Shown here one piece after another: positions 1 through 6,535 of a stretch of DNA of 33,161 nucleotides. Origin of the DNA: Acetothermia bacterium UBA3571. GTDB lineage: Bacteria; Bipolaricaulota; Bipolaricaulia; Bipolaricaulales; Bipolaricaulaceae. A program made the translations under genes and the position numbers. The first letter of the stretch is position 1; the number at the start of each line of letters is the position of its first letter. Where the stretch lies: NCBI GenBank assembly GCA_002375995.1, contig DFNI01000045.1, forward strand, positions 1-33,161, given 5' to 3'. The notes beneath the pieces are model-generated. The model had not been told where the DNA came from, did no database searches, and worked only from the letters and a program-made list of their open reading frames with translations.

Positions 1-20
1 ATTTTCAACGAGGCACTTCG

Positions 21-43
21 GGGCCTTATCAAAGGTCCTTTTT
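21..43 (+). terminator. Intrinsic terminator of a gene upstream of the window
   Basis: GGGCCTT (21-27) can pair with AAGGTCC (32-38), with one G-U pair, around a four-base loop ATCA; TTTTT (39-43) follows directly. This is the form of a Rho-independent terminator for plus-strand transcription entering from the left. The loop overlaps the proposed -35 element of the rpoD promoter, so termination and re-initiation would be packed together. The upstream gene is not in the window. Confidence 0.6.
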
Positions 44-54
44 CGCGGTATAAT
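26..54 (+). promoter_or_regulatory. Promoter of rpoD
   Basis: A perfect -10 hexamer TATAAT lies at 49-54. TTATCA (26-31, four of six consensus bases) stands 17 bases upstream as a possible -35. The predicted start near 61 gives a leader of about 50 bases with a Shine-Dalgarno sequence GAGGTGG at 103-109. The -10 is clear; the -35 is inference. Confidence 0.6.
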
Positions 55-113
55 GGAGCGCTGGAGTGACAACAAAGGCAAAAGCCTTTATCAAATAAAA
101 AAGAGGTGGTCCT

Positions 114-1067
114 ATGGGCAACGTGAAGGAAAAGGAGCTCAATGCCAAAGAATACCTCGAGAACCTCGAGGCCGAGGAGGAGCTCCACTGGGAGTGGGAG
201 GAGGAAGAGGAACACCACCGCTCCCCGGAGAACCCTATCCGTACGTATTTCGATGAGATCTCCCGGGTGCCCCTCCTCACCAAGGAGGAGGAGGTGGAGC
301 TCGCCAAACGTGTGGAGGCCGGCGATAAGTCCGCGAAGGAGAAGCTGGCCGAGGCCAACCTCAGGCTCGTCGTCTCCATCGCCAAGAAGTATCGGGGGTG
401 CGGGCTCCCCTTCCTCGACCTCATCCAGGAGGGGAACCTCGGCCTCATGAAGGCCATCGAGAAGTTCGATTGGCGCAAGGGGTACAAATTTTCCACCTAC
501 GCCACCTGGTGGATCCGCCAGGCGATCCTGCGCGCCATCACCAACCGCTCCCGCACCATCCGCGTCCCTACCCACATAAACGAACTCATCCGCAAGATCT
601 ACCAGGCCGAGCGCGACCACATAAAGGAGCACGGCGAGGCCCCTTCCCTGGAGGAGCTGGCCGATGAGCTCGATACCACCGTGGAGAACATCATCAAGGC
701 CAAGCGCACCGCTCACTACACCGCTTCCCTGGATACCCCCATCGGGTACGACGACGAGGGCTCGGTGCTCGGGGACTTCATCGCCGACGAGGGGGCCGTC
801 TCCCCCACCAAGGAGACATTCAAGGAACTCCTCCAGCAGGAACTTCGCCGGGCCCTGAAGGAGTACCTCACCCCCAGGGAACGGCGGATCCTGGAGCTCC
901 GCTACGGCCTGGACGGCCAGCCCCCCAAGACCCTAGACGAGGTGGGTGAGATCTTCGGGATCTCCCGGGAAAGGGTGCGCCAGATCCAGAAGGAGGCCTT
1001 GGAGAAGCTGAAGGGCTCGGAACTCCTCCAGAAGCTGGAGCGCTTCAGGATGCTGGCTGAGGAGTGA
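114..1067 (+). CDS. rpoD: Primary (sigma-70 family) RNA polymerase sigma factor
   Basis: This 317-residue protein is a group 1/2 sigma-70 factor that directs RNA polymerase to -35/-10 promoters. An acidic N-terminal stretch (about residues 15-38) precedes region 1.2 (from about 39). Region 2 spans about 78-147, with YATWWIRQAI at 129-138 recognising and melting the -10 element. Region 3 follows, and the region 4.2 helix-turn-helix is at about 274-300 (GISRERVRQIQKEAL). Region 1.1 and the long non-conserved insert of E. coli RpoD are absent, giving the compact SigA-like form. The ATG start follows GAGGTGG at good spacing. A strong intrinsic terminator sits about 50 bases after the stop, inside the convergent topA gene; the two coding ends overlap by 23 bases. 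It is probably the housekeeping sigma, though a closely related group 2 sigma cannot be excluded. Confidence 0.93.
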   Translation: MGNVKEKELNAKEYLENLEAEEELHWEWEEEEEHHRSPENPIRTYFDEISRVPLLTKEEEVELAKRVEAGDKSAKEKLAEANLRLVVSIAKKYRGCGLPFLDLIQEGNLGLMKAIEKFDWRKGYKFSTYATWWIRQAILRAITNRSRTIRVPTHINELIRKIYQAERDHIKEHGEAPSLEELADELDTTVENIIKAKRTAHYTASLDTPIGYDDEGSVLGDFIADEGAVSPTKETFKELLQQELRRALKEYLTPRERRILELRYGLDGQPPKTLDEVGEIFGISRERVRQIQKEALEKLKGSELLQKLERFRMLAEE

Positions 1068-3285
1068 CGGCCGAGGGGTTCTCGCACTCGGGGTTGGAAC
1101 AGACAAGGCCTTTCTTGGGGTCCTCGTAGAGGACCCCTTTTTCGCACCCGCCACAGGGCCCCACCGGCCTCCCCGGGAGGGTGAACGTGCACTCAGGGTA
1201 GTTGGAGCAGGCGTAGAAGGTGCGCCCGTTTTTGCGGGAAAACCTCTCCACTAACTCCCCTTTCCCGCAGACGGGACACCTGACCCCGGTGGGCACAGGC
1301 ATGGTGTGGCCGCACCTGGGGCAGGAGAGGTACCTCCCGTAGCGGCCGTGCCTTATCTCCATCACCGTCCCGCACTTTGGGCAAGCCACCTCGGGCCCCG
1401 CCGAGGCCTCGGCCAATCCCTCCGCCAGCTCGATCCGCTCCCTCCGATACCGGTAGGGAAACCGGGGCGGCAAAGGTTTCGTGGTCTTGCACTCCGGGTA
1501 CCGACTGCAGCCCAGGTACAGGGAGCCCTTCCAGACCCGCACCTCCATGGGGGCCCCGCACTTGGGACAGGGGACGTCGGTCAGGGCTTGGAAGGGTTTT
1601 CCTCCGTTCCCGATCTTCCCCTCCACTTCCCTGAGCCGCTCCGCCAACGCAGCGTAGAACCGCTGGAGTACTTCGTTCCCCCGAGCCTCCCCTTCCTGTA
1701 TTAGGTCAAGAAATTCCTCCATTTCAGCGGTAAAGCTTTCCTGTACGGTCTCGGGGAAGTACTCCCGCAGGAAATCGGCCACGATGAACCCAAGGAGGGT
1801 GGGGCGCAACGAACCCTTTTCCTTCACCACATAACCCCGTTCCTGGATCACCGAAACGATCTGGGCGTAGGTACTCGGCCGCCCCACCCCCTCCTGTTCC
1901 AGCTTCTTCACCAGGGAGCCCTCGGTGTAACGTTTCGGGGGTTCAGTGGACTTCTCCACCGGAACTATTTTGGCGGCCTGAACGACGTCCCCTTCCCTGA
2001 GGTCCCTTGGGAGCGGGTTCCCCTCATCCTCCAGCTTGGAAACCCTGAGCACCTCAGTGAAGCCCCGGAAAACGGGTAAAGAGGAGGAAGCCACGAACTC
2101 GTGTCCGTCCGCGGCCAGGGTGATCCGGCGCCGCATCCAGATACCCTCCGCCATCTGGGTGGCCAGGAACCTCCTCCAGATGAGGTCGTAGAGCTTCCGC
2201 TGGTCCGGGGTGAGGTATTTCGCCACCTCGTCCGGGGTCCGGGATACATCGGTGGGGCGGATGGCCTCGTGGGCGTCTTGGGAGTGGCGCTTGTTCTTGA
2301 AGATCCGCGGCTTCGGGGATAGATACTCCCTCCCGAACCTCTCCGCGATGAACTCCCGGGCCTGGGCGATGGCGGACTCGGCCACCCGCACCGAGTCGGT
2401 GCGCATGTAGGTGATGAGGCCCACCGACTTCCCCGCGATCTCCACCCCTTCATAGAGCTCCTGGGCCACCCGCATGGTGCGGGAGGGGGAGAACCCGAGC
2501 TCGCTGGACGCGGCCTGCTGCAGCGTGGAGGTGATGAACGGGGCCGGGGGCTTCCGCCGAACCTCCTTCTCCTCCACAGCGGTAACCCGGAACTCGGCCC
2601 GGGCGAGGGCCGCCTTCACCCGTTCCACCTCCGCCGGGTCCACGAGCTTCCCCTTCAGCTTGGCCACGAACGGGGGCTCGGTGGAGAACTCCGCCTCGAT
2701 CTCCCAGTAGGGCTCGGGGACGAACTCCTGGATCTCCAGTTCCCGATCGCAGATGAACCGCAACGCCACCGACTGGACCCGCCCCGCCGAGAGCCCTTCG
2801 TACTTGCTTCCCGCGAGCACCCGGGAAAGGAGGGGGCTTATCTTGTAGCCCACAAGCCTATCCAGGATCCGCCGGGTCCTCTGGGCCTCCACCTTGCGGA
2901 GGTCGATCTCCCCCGGGGCCTCCAGGGCCGCCTTTACCGCCTGAGGTGTGATCTCGTGGAGCAGGATCCGGGCGAACCTGTCCCGGTTCCCGTTAGCGAG
3001 GAGCTCCATGAGGTCGAAGGCGATGGCCTCGCCCTCCCGGTCGGGGTCGGTGGCGAGGTAGATCCGAGCCGCGTCGGCGATGGCCTTCTTCAGCTCCCGA
3101 ATGAGCTTCCTGTTCTTCACCACCCACTTGGGCCGGAATCCGTTTTCAATATCCACCCCCAGTTCCCGCTCGGGGAGGTCGCGCACGTGTCCCTTGGAGG
3201 AGAGGACGATGTACCCTCGGCCGAGGTATTGGCCGATGGTTCGGGCCTTGGTGGGCGACTCGACGATGATCACCTGTTTCTTCAT
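1045..3285 (-). CDS. topA: DNA topoisomerase I (type IA)
   Basis: This 746-residue enzyme relaxes negatively supercoiled DNA through a 5'-phosphotyrosine intermediate. The Toprim domain starts at residue 4, with Glu9 in IIVESPTKA and the acidic motif ATDPDREGEAIA at about 78-89. The catalytic tyrosine is Tyr293 in ITYMRTDS, and QDAHEAIRPT lies at about 336-345. The C terminus carries four Cys4 zinc-ribbon modules (CPKCGAP, CPKCGTV, CPVCGKG, and a last, more degenerate one starting GPCGGCEKG). Length and architecture match bacterial TopA. The start ATG has no Shine-Dalgarno directly upstream; a six-codon reading frame ending in an ATGA overlap with it may supply translational coupling. maf lies 36 bases upstream on the same strand, suggesting co-transcription. 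The 3' end overlaps rpoD by 23 bases and contains the rpoD terminator. Confidence 0.95.
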   Translation of the reverse strand: MKKQVIIVESPTKARTIGQYLGRGYIVLSSKGHVRDLPERELGVDIENGFRPKWVVKNRKLIRELKKAIADAARIYLATDPDREGEAIAFDLMELLANGNRDRFARILLHEITPQAVKAALEAPGEIDLRKVEAQRTRRILDRLVGYKISPLLSRVLAGSKYEGLSAGRVQSVALRFICDRELEIQEFVPEPYWEIEAEFSTEPPFVAKLKGKLVDPAEVERVKAALARAEFRVTAVEEKEVRRKPPAPFITSTLQQAASSELGFSPSRTMRVAQELYEGVEIAGKSVGLITYMRTDSVRVAESAIAQAREFIAERFGREYLSPKPRIFKNKRHSQDAHEAIRPTDVSRTPDEVAKYLTPDQRKLYDLIWRRFLATQMAEGIWMRRRITLAADGHEFVASSSLPVFRGFTEVLRVSKLEDEGNPLPRDLREGDVVQAAKIVPVEKSTEPPKRYTEGSLVKKLEQEGVGRPSTYAQIVSVIQERGYVVKEKGSLRPTLLGFIVADFLREYFPETVQESFTAEMEEFLDLIQEGEARGNEVLQRFYAALAERLREVEGKIGNGGKPFQALTDVPCPKCGAPMEVRVWKGSLYLGCSRYPECKTTKPLPPRFPYRYRRERIELAEGLAEASAGPEVACPKCGTVMEIRHGRYGRYLSCPRCGHTMPVPTGVRCPVCGKGELVERFSRKNGRTFYACSNYPECTFTLPGRPVGPCGGCEKGVLYEDPKKGLVCSNPECENPSAVTPQPAS
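1117..1142 (+). terminator. Intrinsic terminator of rpoD embedded in topA
   Basis: GGGGTCCTC (1117-1125), loop GTA and GAGGACCCC (1129-1137) form a perfect nine-base-pair hairpin followed by TTTTT (1138-1142). It lies 50 bases after the rpoD stop, within the C-terminal coding region of topA on the other strand, where it encodes part of the residues around YEDPKKG. On the minus strand no T-tract follows, so the signal is one-directional. Confidence 0.8.
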
Positions 3286-3302
3286 CTTTGGGCTCTGGAC
3301 AT
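3282..3302 (-). CDS. Possible six-codon leader ORF coupled to topA
   Basis: ATG at 3302 opens a reading frame of six codons, MSRAQR, whose TGA overlaps the topA ATG in an ATGA arrangement. GGGAGG stands five bases before this ATG, at ideal Shine-Dalgarno spacing, whereas topA itself has none in the right place. Ribosomes may load here and re-initiate at topA. A frame this short can arise by chance, so this is a hypothesis. Confidence 0.3.
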   Translation of the reverse strand: MSRAQR

Positions 3303-3321
3303 TAACGCCTCCCGTTCCCCG

Positions 3322-3915
3322 TTACAACCGGGGCCGCCAGCCGAGCTTCCACAAAAGCCGGTAAAGGGTCCCGATGGGAAGGCCCACCACGTTGGTGAAA
3401 TCCCCCTGGATCTCTTCCACGAACACGGAAGCCGCCCCCTGGATCGCGTACGCCCCGGCCTTGTCCGAGACCTCCTCCCGTGCCAGGTACCAGTCGATCT
3501 CCTCGGGGGAGAGCTTCCGGAAGCGTACCCGGGTGAGGACGAGTTCCTGAAGGTACGTGTCGCCGCGGAGGACCACGAGCCCGGTGTACACGTGGTGCCA
3601 GTCCCCGGAGAGCTGGGAGAGCATCCACCGGGCCTCCCCGGGGTCGCGGGGCTTGCCGAAGTGCCGCCCCCGGTGGAAGACCCCGGTGTCCGCGGCGATC
3701 AGGATCTCCGCCGGATCTCCCCTTACTGCCTCGGCCTTGGCACGGGCTGCCCGGAGGAGATCCGCCGGCCGCCTGATCTTTCCCTCCTCCACCCGCGGGG
3801 GCCGCACCTCGAACTGGGGGACGAACAATCCCAAAAGCTCTGCCCGTCGCGGCGAACTTGAAGCAAGCACTACCCTTTGCCCTGTATCTGCGTTAGGCGG
3901 ATAATCTCGCGCCAT
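3322..3915 (-). CDS. maf: Maf/YhdE-family nucleoside triphosphate pyrophosphatase
   Basis: Maf-family enzymes hydrolyse non-canonical or surplus nucleotides (typically dTTP/UTP or methylated NTPs) to monophosphates and are linked to septum formation. The 197-residue product has the signature LASSSPRRAELL at 17-28, the catalytic aspartate region AADTG around Asp76, GKPRDP at 87-92 and EVSDKAGAYAIQG at about 148-160. The ATG at 3915 overlaps the ATG of the divergent deacetylase gene by two bases within CCATGG. A promoter reading TTGGTA-17-TATAAA ends eight bases before this ATG, predicting a leaderless mRNA. A GTG at 3870, just before LASSS, is an alternative start that would shorten the protein by 15 residues. 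topA follows 36 bases downstream. Confidence 0.9.
   Translation of the reverse strand: MARDYPPNADTGQRVVLASSSPRRAELLGLFVPQFEVRPPRVEEGKIRRPADLLRAARAKAEAVRGDPAEILIAADTGVFHRGRHFGKPRDPGEARWMLSQLSGDWHHVYTGLVVLRGDTYLQELVLTRVRFRKLSPEEIDWYLAREEVSDKAGAYAIQGAASVFVEEIQGDFTNVVGLPIGTLYRLLWKLGWRPRL
3877..3905 (+). promoter_or_regulatory. Proposed leaderless promoter of the deacetylase gene, inside maf
   Basis: TTGCCC (3877-3882) and GATAAT (3900-3905) are separated by 17 bases. The -10 ends eight bases before the ATG at 3914, so the predicted transcription start nearly coincides with the start codon. The promoter lies in the first codons of the opposite gene maf. Confidence 0.45.
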
Positions 3916-4783
3916 GGAAATCGTTTATAGCCCAAGATGCTTGGAATACCAACAGATAGGCCATCCCGAATCTCCGGCCAGGTTGCGGATAGCTTCCGTT
4001 TACCTGCGCGGACTGGGCTTCGGTTTCCTAGAGCCCCAGCCGGCCACCGATGAGGACCTCCTTTTGGTCCACACCCCGGAACATATCCGCAGGGTAGAGG
4101 CGGGGAACTTTTACGATCCCGATTCCCCCGCATACCCGAACATCGATTTCTACGCCCGCCTTTCGGTGGGGGGAGCGATCCTGGCCCAGGAGAGGCGCGG
4201 CTTCTCCCTCATGCGGCCCCCGGGACACCACGCCGGCCCCCACTTCTTGGGCGGATTCTGCTACTACAACAACATCGCCGTTGCCGTGCGCCGCTCGGGC
4301 CTGAAGACGCTGATTGTGGACATCGATGCCCACCACGGAAACGGCACGGAGGCCATCTTCTTGGGAGATGAGCGCGTGGTATACGTTTCCCTCCACCACG
4401 GCTACAACTACCCGGGCACGGGACTCACTTCCCGGGATAACTGTCTCAACTACCCCCTTATGCCCCGCTGTGGCCCGCAAGTGTATCTGGACACGCTGAA
4501 GCGGGCCCTGGATGAAGCGAGAGGATTGGGACCGTTTGAACAGTTGGCCGTATCGGTAGGATTCGATTCCTACAAGGACGACCCCCTGGCTTCCTTGGGG
4601 CTTGAGGTGGAGACGTATCGGGATATCGGCAAAATCCTCGGTTCCTTGAAAGTCCCCACCTTCGCCATCCTCGAGGGGGGATACGTCCCAGAGATCATCG
4701 GCCCAGCGGTGGAAGCCTTTATCGCGGGGCTCCGGGAGGGCGGGGCGCTTATCGGCCCTGGGCCTCGGGAACCAAAGGGATAA
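3914..4783 (+). CDS. Histone deacetylase superfamily (AcuC/acetylpolyamine amidohydrolase type) protein
   Basis: This 289-residue cytoplasmic zinc hydrolase is expected to remove acetyl groups from lysine side chains or polyamines. Family motifs are intact: GHPESPARL at 16-24, RPPGHHA at 101-107 with the catalytic His pair 105-106, VDIDAHHGNGT at 135-145 with zinc ligands Asp138 and His140, the third ligand Asp218 in GFDSYKDDPL, and the transition-state Tyr257 in EGGY. It is a compact catalytic domain without extensions. The start is ATG 3914, with no Shine-Dalgarno but a -10 hexamer eight bases upstream, so the message is probably leaderless. The start overlaps that of divergent maf. The 3' end overlaps the convergent secreted-protein gene by 35 bases. 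The substrate cannot be told from sequence. Confidence 0.9.
   Translation: MEIVYSPRCLEYQQIGHPESPARLRIASVYLRGLGFGFLEPQPATDEDLLLVHTPEHIRRVEAGNFYDPDSPAYPNIDFYARLSVGGAILAQERRGFSLMRPPGHHAGPHFLGGFCYYNNIAVAVRRSGLKTLIVDIDAHHGNGTEAIFLGDERVVYVSLHHGYNYPGTGLTSRDNCLNYPLMPRCGPQVYLDTLKRALDEARGLGPFEQLAVSVGFDSYKDDPLASLGLEVETYRDIGKILGSLKVPTFAILEGGYVPEIIGPAVEAFIAGLREGGALIGPGPREPKG
3924..3952 (-). promoter_or_regulatory. Proposed leaderless promoter of maf, inside the deacetylase gene
   Basis: Read on the minus strand, TTGGTA (3952-3947) and TATAAA (3929-3924) are 17 bases apart and end eight bases before the maf ATG. The elements lie within codons 4-13 of the deacetylase gene. The promoter faces its plus-strand counterpart across the shared start codons. 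Confidence 0.5.
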
Positions 4784-5315
4784 CGGCCTCAGCCAAATCC
4801 CCGTAGTGTACCGTTAGAGGCTCGCGGGGGTTGAAACCTTCCCCCAGCAACACGATGGCCGCTACCGGCATTCCGGAGTAAACCTCGCCTTTGAGAAAAT
4901 CTCCTTCCAACGGCACGAAATCCTCGGGGCGGAGATGGATTTCCACCGCTTCCTGGGAGAACCATATGGACAAAGGGTCAAACTGTACCCGGGGAATCAA
5001 CGGCAACTGGCTATACGCCCAGATAAGCACAGCCCCTTTTCCCGCATAGTCCGCGAGCACATCCCGCCACCGCGTGCGCGACTCAAGGGCCCGCTCGTCT
5101 ATGTAAACGAAGACGAACAGAACCTTTTGGGGGAAGCCTGGGCCCTCCGGAGGAATCTCCACCGGGAGTACCGCCACAACCTCCCGGGGTAGACCCGTTT
5201 CCTTGAGCCTCTCATACCACTGCTCCTCTGTAGTACCGCCGAGCCCCTGGGCCCAAACGGCGCTACAGAGGAGCAGCGCCGCCAATACCCCTAGGTGTGC
5301 CCCTAGGTGCTTCAC
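4749..5315 (-). CDS. Secreted protein of unknown function
   Basis: I do not recognise this family. The proposed 188-residue product begins with a signal peptide (LGVLAALLLCSAVWA, about residues 8-22). A mature part of about 165 residues follows, with mixed hydrophobic and charged segments, no transmembrane helix and no cysteine. It includes VLFVFVYIDE (65-74), a hydrophobic stretch at 95-107 and a C-terminal VAAIVLLGEGF segment, consistent with a small beta-rich periplasmic or surface domain. The GTG start at 5315 has no Shine-Dalgarno of its own, but lies one base after the stop codon of the 28-residue microprotein gene, so translation is probably coupled by re-initiation. Both would be transcribed from a good promoter at 5440-5468. 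Its 3' end overlaps the convergent deacetylase gene by 35 bases. The divergent neighbour is an ABC transporter whose substrate is unknown. Confidence 0.65.
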   Translation of the reverse strand: MKHLGAHLGVLAALLLCSAVWAQGLGGTTEEQWYERLKETGLPREVVAVLPVEIPPEGPGFPQKVLFVFVYIDERALESRTRWRDVLADYAGKGAVLIWAYSQLPLIPRVQFDPLSIWFSQEAVEIHLRPEDFVPLEGDFLKGEVYSGMPVAAIVLLGEGFNPREPLTVHYGDLAEAVIPLVPEAQGR

Positions 5316-5316
5316 C

Positions 5317-5403
5317 CTACGGGCAGCACCACCAGCCGACGAAGGCTCCCAGCCAAACGAGCCACCATACGAGAAGGAACAGCCACCACGCGCCACAGCA
5401 CAT
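5317..5403 (-). CDS. 28-residue Trp/Cys-rich membrane microprotein
   Basis: This short gene encodes 28 residues. It begins Met-Cys-Cys-Gly-Ala-Trp-Trp, continues as one hydrophobic helix (LFLLVWWLVWLGAFVG) and ends Trp-Trp-Cys-Cys-Pro. There are seven tryptophans, four cysteines in one CC pair near each end, and no charged side chain. The start has a strong ribosome binding site, AGGAGGTGGAGG, a few bases upstream, within a leader of about 30 bases behind a consensus-like promoter. The TAG stop is one base before the GTG of the secreted-protein gene. Promoter, ribosome site, composition and exact junction together argue for a real translated gene. A single-span membrane peptide with Cys pairs near both membrane faces could bind metal, form disulfides or associate with its neighbour; these roles are speculation. 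The alternative is a leader peptide that only drives translation of the downstream gene. Confidence 0.65.
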   Translation of the reverse strand: MCCGAWWLFLLVWWLVWLGAFVGWWCCP

Positions 5404-5439
5404 AGGACCCTCCACCTCCTGATTTTTATGTCCACCCCT

Positions 5440-5468
5440 ACTATACAGTTCCCCTTCCCCTTTGCCAA
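5440..5468 (-). promoter_or_regulatory. Promoter of the microprotein/secreted-protein operon
   Basis: On the minus strand TTGGCA (5468-5463, five of six consensus bases) and TATAGT (5445-5440, five of six) are separated by exactly 17 bases. Predicted initiation near 5433 leaves about 30 bases before the microprotein ATG. Confidence 0.7.
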
Positions 5469-5470
5469 GT

Positions 5471-5490
5471 GGTGCAGATTACATTGCACC
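5471..5490. promoter_or_regulatory. Inverted repeat, possible operator between divergent promoters
   Basis: GGTGCA (5471-5476) and TGCACC (5485-5490) form a perfect inverted repeat with an eight-base spacer. It adjoins the -35 of the minus-strand promoter (5463-5468) and overlaps the proposed -35 of the plus-strand promoter (5484-5489). A dimeric repressor bound here could control both operons. No regulator gene is adjacent. Confidence 0.45.
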
Positions 5491-5512
5491 GCCGTAAAAC
5501 GGAACCTATAAT
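5484..5512 (+). promoter_or_regulatory. Leaderless-type promoter of the NitT/TauT-like operon
   Basis: TATAAT at 5507-5512 is a perfect -10. TTGCAC at 5484-5489 is a weak -35 with 17-base spacing. Only nine bases separate the -10 from the ATG at 5522 and there is no Shine-Dalgarno, so the mRNA should begin at or within a few bases of the start codon. Confidence 0.6.
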
Positions 5513-5521
5513 GAGTGCGCC

Positions 5522-6535
5522 ATGCGAAAGTTATCTTTGGTTCTAGCTTTTTTGCTACTCGCTGCGGCCGGCGTGCTCCCCCAGCCCCTTCGCATCTCCT
5601 TGACCCCCATCCTCGGCTCGGCGCCGGTGTTGTTCGGGGTAGAGTGGGGTTTTTTCACCCATGAGGGCCTGGAAGTGGAGCTGATCCCCCTTGCTTCCCA
5701 GCGGGACAGGCTCTTCGCCTTCCAAGCCGGCCAAGTAGATGCGGTGATAGCGGATGTGGCTTCGGTGGTGATGCTCGCCGCCCGGGGGGAGCCCTTGGTG
5801 GTGGCCACCGCTTACGTCCCGGAGGACCCCGCGAAGCAGTTCACCATCCTGGTGCAAGAGAAATACTCCGGGATCGCTTCTATCGAGGACCTGGTGGCGG
5901 CGCTGGGCAGCCGGGACTTCTTTCGCATCGCCCTTCCCCTTCAGTCCGACATCGAGTACGCCACCGATACGGCCCTAAGGGCTCACGGACTTGTGCCGGA
6001 TCCACGCTTCTACTTCGGGCAGGACAACCTCTTCATCATGGCCTCGATGGTGGTCTACGGGATGGTGGCCGCGGCCGTCCTCCCCGAACCTTATGCGAGC
6101 TTCTCCGTGAAGTTTGCCGAAGCCGAGGGCCTGGGCCTTACCGCGCTTGAAGACTTCTCCGGCGTGCCCCTACTTCCTCACCTGATCGTCTTCCAAAAAA
6201 GGTACGCCGCGGAACATCCCGAAGATGTGCGGAAGTTCATCTCCGCTTTCGGGGCGGCGGCGGAAAGGATGAACAAAGAAAGCAAGGAAGGCCTCCTTTC
6301 CCTCGGTGCGCCGGAGGTCCTCAGGCTCTTTTACCGGGGACAGAACCCGGAAGAGGTGCTGGTCCACCCCAGCGTGGTGGCGGCCATCGAGGCCGTTTCC
6401 GTACCCTATTTCCCGGAACCCTCCCTGCTGCCGAAGGAGGTTTACGAGGCCGTCCACCGGTGGGCCCTCGAGAAGGGGTACGTGCGGTTCGAACATCCCT
6501 ACGAGGAGGTCGTCACCGACGAGTACCTGAAATGA
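5522..6535 (+). CDS. NitT/TauT-type ABC transporter substrate-binding protein (NMT1/SsuA-like)
   Basis: This 337-residue exported protein should capture a small organic solute for the ABC importer encoded downstream. Residues 1-21 form a signal peptide (LSLVLAFLLLAAAGVLPQ). The mature part begins LRISLTPILGSAPVLFGVEWGFF, the pattern by which SsuA/TauA/ThiY proteins start (transport and positioning of a ligand pocket near the first strand), followed by EGLEVELIPL and the AGQVDAVIAD loop. No lipobox cysteine is present, so it is probably periplasmic or otherwise tethered. The gene is first in an operon with its ATPase (four-base ATGA overlap), permease and nadK. Substrates of this family include sulfonates, nitrate, thiamine precursors and riboflavin; nothing here decides between them. 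Confidence 0.85.
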   Translation: MRKLSLVLAFLLLAAAGVLPQPLRISLTPILGSAPVLFGVEWGFFTHEGLEVELIPLASQRDRLFAFQAGQVDAVIADVASVVMLAARGEPLVVATAYVPEDPAKQFTILVQEKYSGIASIEDLVAALGSRDFFRIALPLQSDIEYATDTALRAHGLVPDPRFYFGQDNLFIMASMVVYGMVAAAVLPEPYASFSVKFAEAEGLGLTALEDFSGVPLLPHLIVFQKRYAAEHPEDVRKFISAFGAAAERMNKESKEGLLSLGAPEVLRLFYRGQNPEEVLVHPSVVAAIEAVSVPYFPEPSLLPKEVYEAVHRWALEKGYVRFEHPYEEVVTDEYLK

